Source: Neocallimastix lanati (nom. inval.)
Lineage: Eukaryota; Neocallimastigomycota; Neocallimastigomycetes; Neocallimastigales; Neocallimastigaceae
Reading direction: 5' to 3'
NCBI GenBank assembly: GCA_016946835.1
Contig: JACVTC010000003.1
Location: forward strand, 2,637,001-2,701,000
DNA: 64,000 nucleotides
Numbering within the stretch: position 1 is the stretch's first letter; each line of letters opens with the position of its first letter. A model generated the notes under the pieces. The model was not told the DNA's origin, ran no database searches, and saw nothing but the letters and a program-made list of their open reading frames with translations. Below are positions 61,030 to 64,000 of this stretch, piece after piece. The position numbers and the translations under genes were made by a program.

Positions 61030-62296
61030 ATGGGAAGAAAAAAAATTACTATAAAGAAGATTACAGATGAAAGAAACCGCCAAGTAATGAAATAATTCAT
61101 TTCTATATATGATATTTTTATGAATATTTATTTAAACTAATAGCACATTAAATATATATTTCATTTTATAAGGTAACTTTTTCAAAAAGAAAATTTGGTT
61201 TGATGAAAAAAGCATATGAATTGTCTGTTCTTTGTGGCTGTGAAGTCGGATTAATAATGTTTACAGGTAGTTATTAATAATAAAAATATCAGCATGAATC
61301 TTAATTTATATAATAAGCTAGATTTTCTAATAAAAATTATTGTTATAAAAATAATGACATCAAATTGTAAATAAAGCAAATAATAAACTTTTCCAATATG
61401 CATCATCTGATATGGATAGAATTTTATTAAGATATACTGAATATAATGAACCACATGAAAGTCGAACAAATGAAGATATCATTAAAGTATTAAAATTTTA
61501 TTTCATTTTAATTTTACTTACATATTATTATTATAATCAAATTTGAGAATTTTATCTATATATTTATAATAAATTAATTTTGAATTATTATTTTAAACAA
61601 TGTTTTTTAACAAATTATTTATTAATAATATTTATATTATATTATTTATATCATAAAGATTTTGAAGAAAGGTTCACCCGAAGAAAATGAAGAATTTAAT
61701 AAAACACAATTTAAAAAAGAATCTACTTCTCAAACTCAGATTAAAAGCCCTCAAGTATGTATTAATAATTAATTATCTTTCTAAATAAATAAATACTTAA
61801 ACATATATATATCAGTATATATATACTAATACACCGACTTCGGCTGGAGATAATTATAAGAAGATAGATCAAGGATTTAATCAGTATATTCCCGGGAATA
61901 ATATAAGAACAGCATATTATTCAGTAAATATTATATAATAATGATAATAATATATTAAAATATTTATATATAATTAATTTTAATATTTATTTTTTAAACT
62001 TATTAAATATATATATTAATTTAATTAAGCCACCAATAATAGCACCACCCCAACAGTATGGTCAGTTATCACCACCATGGATAAATACAACATTAAATAT
62101 GCCAATGGATATGAATATGGTTCCAAAAAGTATATATGCAAATAATAGCAATGGTGGACTTCCTGCTCTAAATGTTAATATTAATAATAATCCTGAAGGT
62201 GGACCATTAGGAAGTATCAATAATGGATTATCATTATCCCCTCCTCCTTCGGCACAACCCAATTCCCAAACTCAATTATTTAATGGGCAATTTTAA
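61030..62296 (+). CDS. RLM1: MEF2-type MADS-box transcription factor
   Basis: Nuclear DNA-binding dimer expected to bind CTA(A/T)4TAG sites. Exons: 61030-61083, 61173-61266, 61377-61486, 61659-61754, 61816-61923, 62030-62296; 242 residues, all joins in phase. Residues 1-57 are a MADS box: [44 protein letters not shown]. Residues about 58-85 form the MEF2 extension: [20 protein letters not shown] and [13 protein letters not shown], which separates MEF2/Rlm1 types from SRF/Mcm1 types. The rest is Pro/Asn/Gln-rich ([15 protein letters not shown]), a likely activation region. In yeasts Rlm1 is the cell-wall-integrity MAPK target; whether that holds here is unknown. The protein is short compared with yeast Rlm1. 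Confidence 0.95.
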
Positions 62297-63084
62297 TAAT
62301 TTGAAAAATTTGTTATAATTATTATTATTAGTCTTAATTTATGTGAATATATGCTCCTCATAATAAATAATTATTATGTTATTAATATATATATATTTCT
62401 TACAATAAATAACATATAATTATTTTATTATCATGACAGAAAAAATATTATAATAAAATTAGTTATAAAATTTAATTATTAATTGAAATCTATTTATCTA
62501 TATTTATTCATTCATTTACTAATTTACTATTTATTATTTGATTAATTTTATATTTAAACGCATTTTAATTTTTCATTTTTTTTTTTTTTTTTAATTTAAA
62601 AAAAAAAAAAAAATTATATTAAATAAATATTTGATGTTTATTAAAACAATAAATTCGAAGTTCTTATCGAAATTTATTTAAAAAAAACTTTGAAATATTG
62701 GTAATTTATAAATAAATAATAAAATAAAACAATATATATACTAAATAAACGAGTATAATTGTATTTTAGTAATTTTAATTATTATTATTGTTAAGCATTA
62801 TCAATGCAGTATAAACATTATGTATATTATATATGATACTCCACATTAAGCATCAGTATAACCTAATGTTAAAATATAAAGTTTAATTTTAGATATTTAT
62901 TTTATTTATATTTTATTTATGTTATTTTAAATTATTATTGAACATATATGTAAAATAGTTTTTATAATTCATGTAGTACACAATATGGCTTGACCCATTA
63001 AGTACATACTAAAACTTGTACCAAAATTATGTACTGCTCATGTAATTTATAATATAACTATTTTTGCTATTTTTGTAATTAATT
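62297..63084. other. AT-rich intergenic DNA before a retroelement relic
   Basis: Poly(T)/poly(A) runs near 62577-62614. From about 62940 the composition becomes less extreme, perhaps decayed upstream parts of the copia relic. No frame can be assigned. Confidence 0.6.
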
Positions 63085-63790
63085 AATAAAAAAAGATTTA
63101 ATTAGATATAAAAACAGCTTATATAAATGTTGATATAAATTAAAGAATCTATTTTGATATTCCCGAAAGTTAAAACAAAAATAAAAACGGTTCTTGGAAA
63201 CTAAATAAAACAGTCTATTTCTTACCTCAAAGTAGGTGTGCTTGAAACGATAAGTTAAACGATATTTTATTAGAACTAAAATTCATACGTTTAATAAGTG
63301 ATTCATTTGTTCATACTAAATCAAATAAAGAAGGTAAAATAGTATGTATACTTGATGTAAACTTAGATGATATTCTATTAACAGGTGAAGAGAAAGAAAT
63401 TTAAAAACAAAAGAATTATTAAATAAAATTTATTAATTAACTGATTTAGGTTATGCAAGTTATATTATAGGTTTAAAATTTGAAAGATACTAAGATGGTT
63501 ATCTATTACAAAGAAAATATTTAGATGATATTCTAGATAGGTTTGATACGAAAGAATATAAACCAGTTTCCACTCCTCAACCAATTTTTATAAAAATTTA
63601 GGAAGGAAGCCATTCAGTAAAAAAAAGCGACAAGCAATTGGAAGCTTATTATTCTTAGCTATATACACAAAACCTGATATTTTATTTGCGGTCACGAATG
63701 TTTCTAGAAAAACTACAAATCCAAATCTTAAAGATTGGGAAAACGTTATGCATATAATAAAATACTTATATGAAAATCTGTAAGCGAAAA
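63085..63790 (+). pseudogene. copia reverse transcriptase/RNase H relic (copia-3)
   Basis: Reverse transcriptase pieces in order: RIYFDIPES, GSWKLNKTVYFLPQSR, ICILD-like block VCILDVNLDDILLTGEE (the YVDD motif decayed to VNLDD), LGYASYIIGLKFERY and GYLLQRKYLDDILDRF. Then the RNase H-side block RQAIGSLLFLAIYTKPDI and LFAVTNVSRKTTNPN. Multiple in-frame TAA, TAG and TGA codons and frameshifts break it. It covers the pol part that copia-1 lacks, but the two are far apart and no join is implied. Confidence 0.85.
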
Positions 63791-64000
63791 CATTAAAACC
63801 TTTATTAAAAGAAAAAAGAAAGAAAAGTAGTTAACATATAAATTAATTATGTTACTTAAAGGGAAATATTATAACAGAATCATTAATTATATAGATATTT
63901 TATTATTTTTATATTTTAATATTAGTTAAATTCTTCAATAAAACTTTAAAATCAAAAATTAGTATTCACGTTAAAAGAAAAAATAAACTATGTTATAAAT

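Noticed and set aside
31018-63790. Reassigned TAA/TAG codons (ciliate-like code)
   Set aside because: In-frame stops are limited to retroelement relics; all host genes and the intact gypsy frame end normally and contain none.

Overview
The window looks like nuclear DNA from an anaerobic gut fungus (Neocallimastigomycota, the Piromyces/Neocallimastix/Anaeromyces type). This is inferred, not proven. The DNA is extremely AT-rich with long homopolymers. Genes carry many short AT-rich GT-AG introns, and proteins are rich in Asn and Lys. The recognisable genes are of fungal type: DNA topoisomerase I, a monofunctional GAR transformylase (ADE8), a UDP-GlcNAc transporter (YEA4/SLC35B4) and a MEF2-type MADS factor. 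The transposons include a chromodomain Ty3/gypsy element.

Layout. 2178-5141 (+) is a nine-exon topoisomerase I gene whose catalytic core is missing. 5716-6238 holds an LTR relic beside a dead small-heat-shock gene. 7336-12174 (-) is a seven-exon Asn-rich/helical-repeat gene with an (AAAAT)n microsatellite in intron 1. 14949-16664 (-) encodes a disordered, prion-like protein. About 950 bp of TTATTTA-type simple sequence precedes the intronless ADE8 (19069-19680, +). 21055-27812 (-) is one six-exon gene for a protein of about 2,079 residues, with a KEEV-type charged repeat at one end and an EEKPV (PEVK-like) minisatellite at the other.

30170-50200 is a transposon graveyard. It holds a MITE with 9-bp target duplications, a truncated copia element (30786-34931, +), a MULE transposase relic, an unexplained GC-richer island, and a second copia element (37119-47913, -). 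A young, intact chromodomain gypsy element (39609-46399, +) has inserted into the protease region of that second copia. Then come LTR relics and a second, larger MITE copy.

50207-53869 (-) is a 17-exon coiled-coil gene that vaguely resembles CEP83. 54658-57069 (-) is an 11-exon YEA4 gene with 14- and 17-nt micro-exons. 61030-62296 (+) is the six-exon MEF2-type factor. 63085-63790 is a third copia relic.

Most notable signals: (1) the gypsy element appears to prime its own reverse transcription, because an 11-nt site directly after the 5' LTR is the exact complement of a site in the LTR lying about 35 bp past a TATA box; (2) both copia elements have a primer site matching the anticodon arm of tRNA-Lys(CUU), which implies half-tRNA priming; (3) topoisomerase I keeps its nucleophilic tyrosine but has lost the segment with the other catalytic residues; (4) a foldback MITE family is built from iterated TTGCATTTCGCCA units. 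Exon boundaries were set by hand from GT/AG sites and reading-phase agreement. No search or RNA evidence was available.
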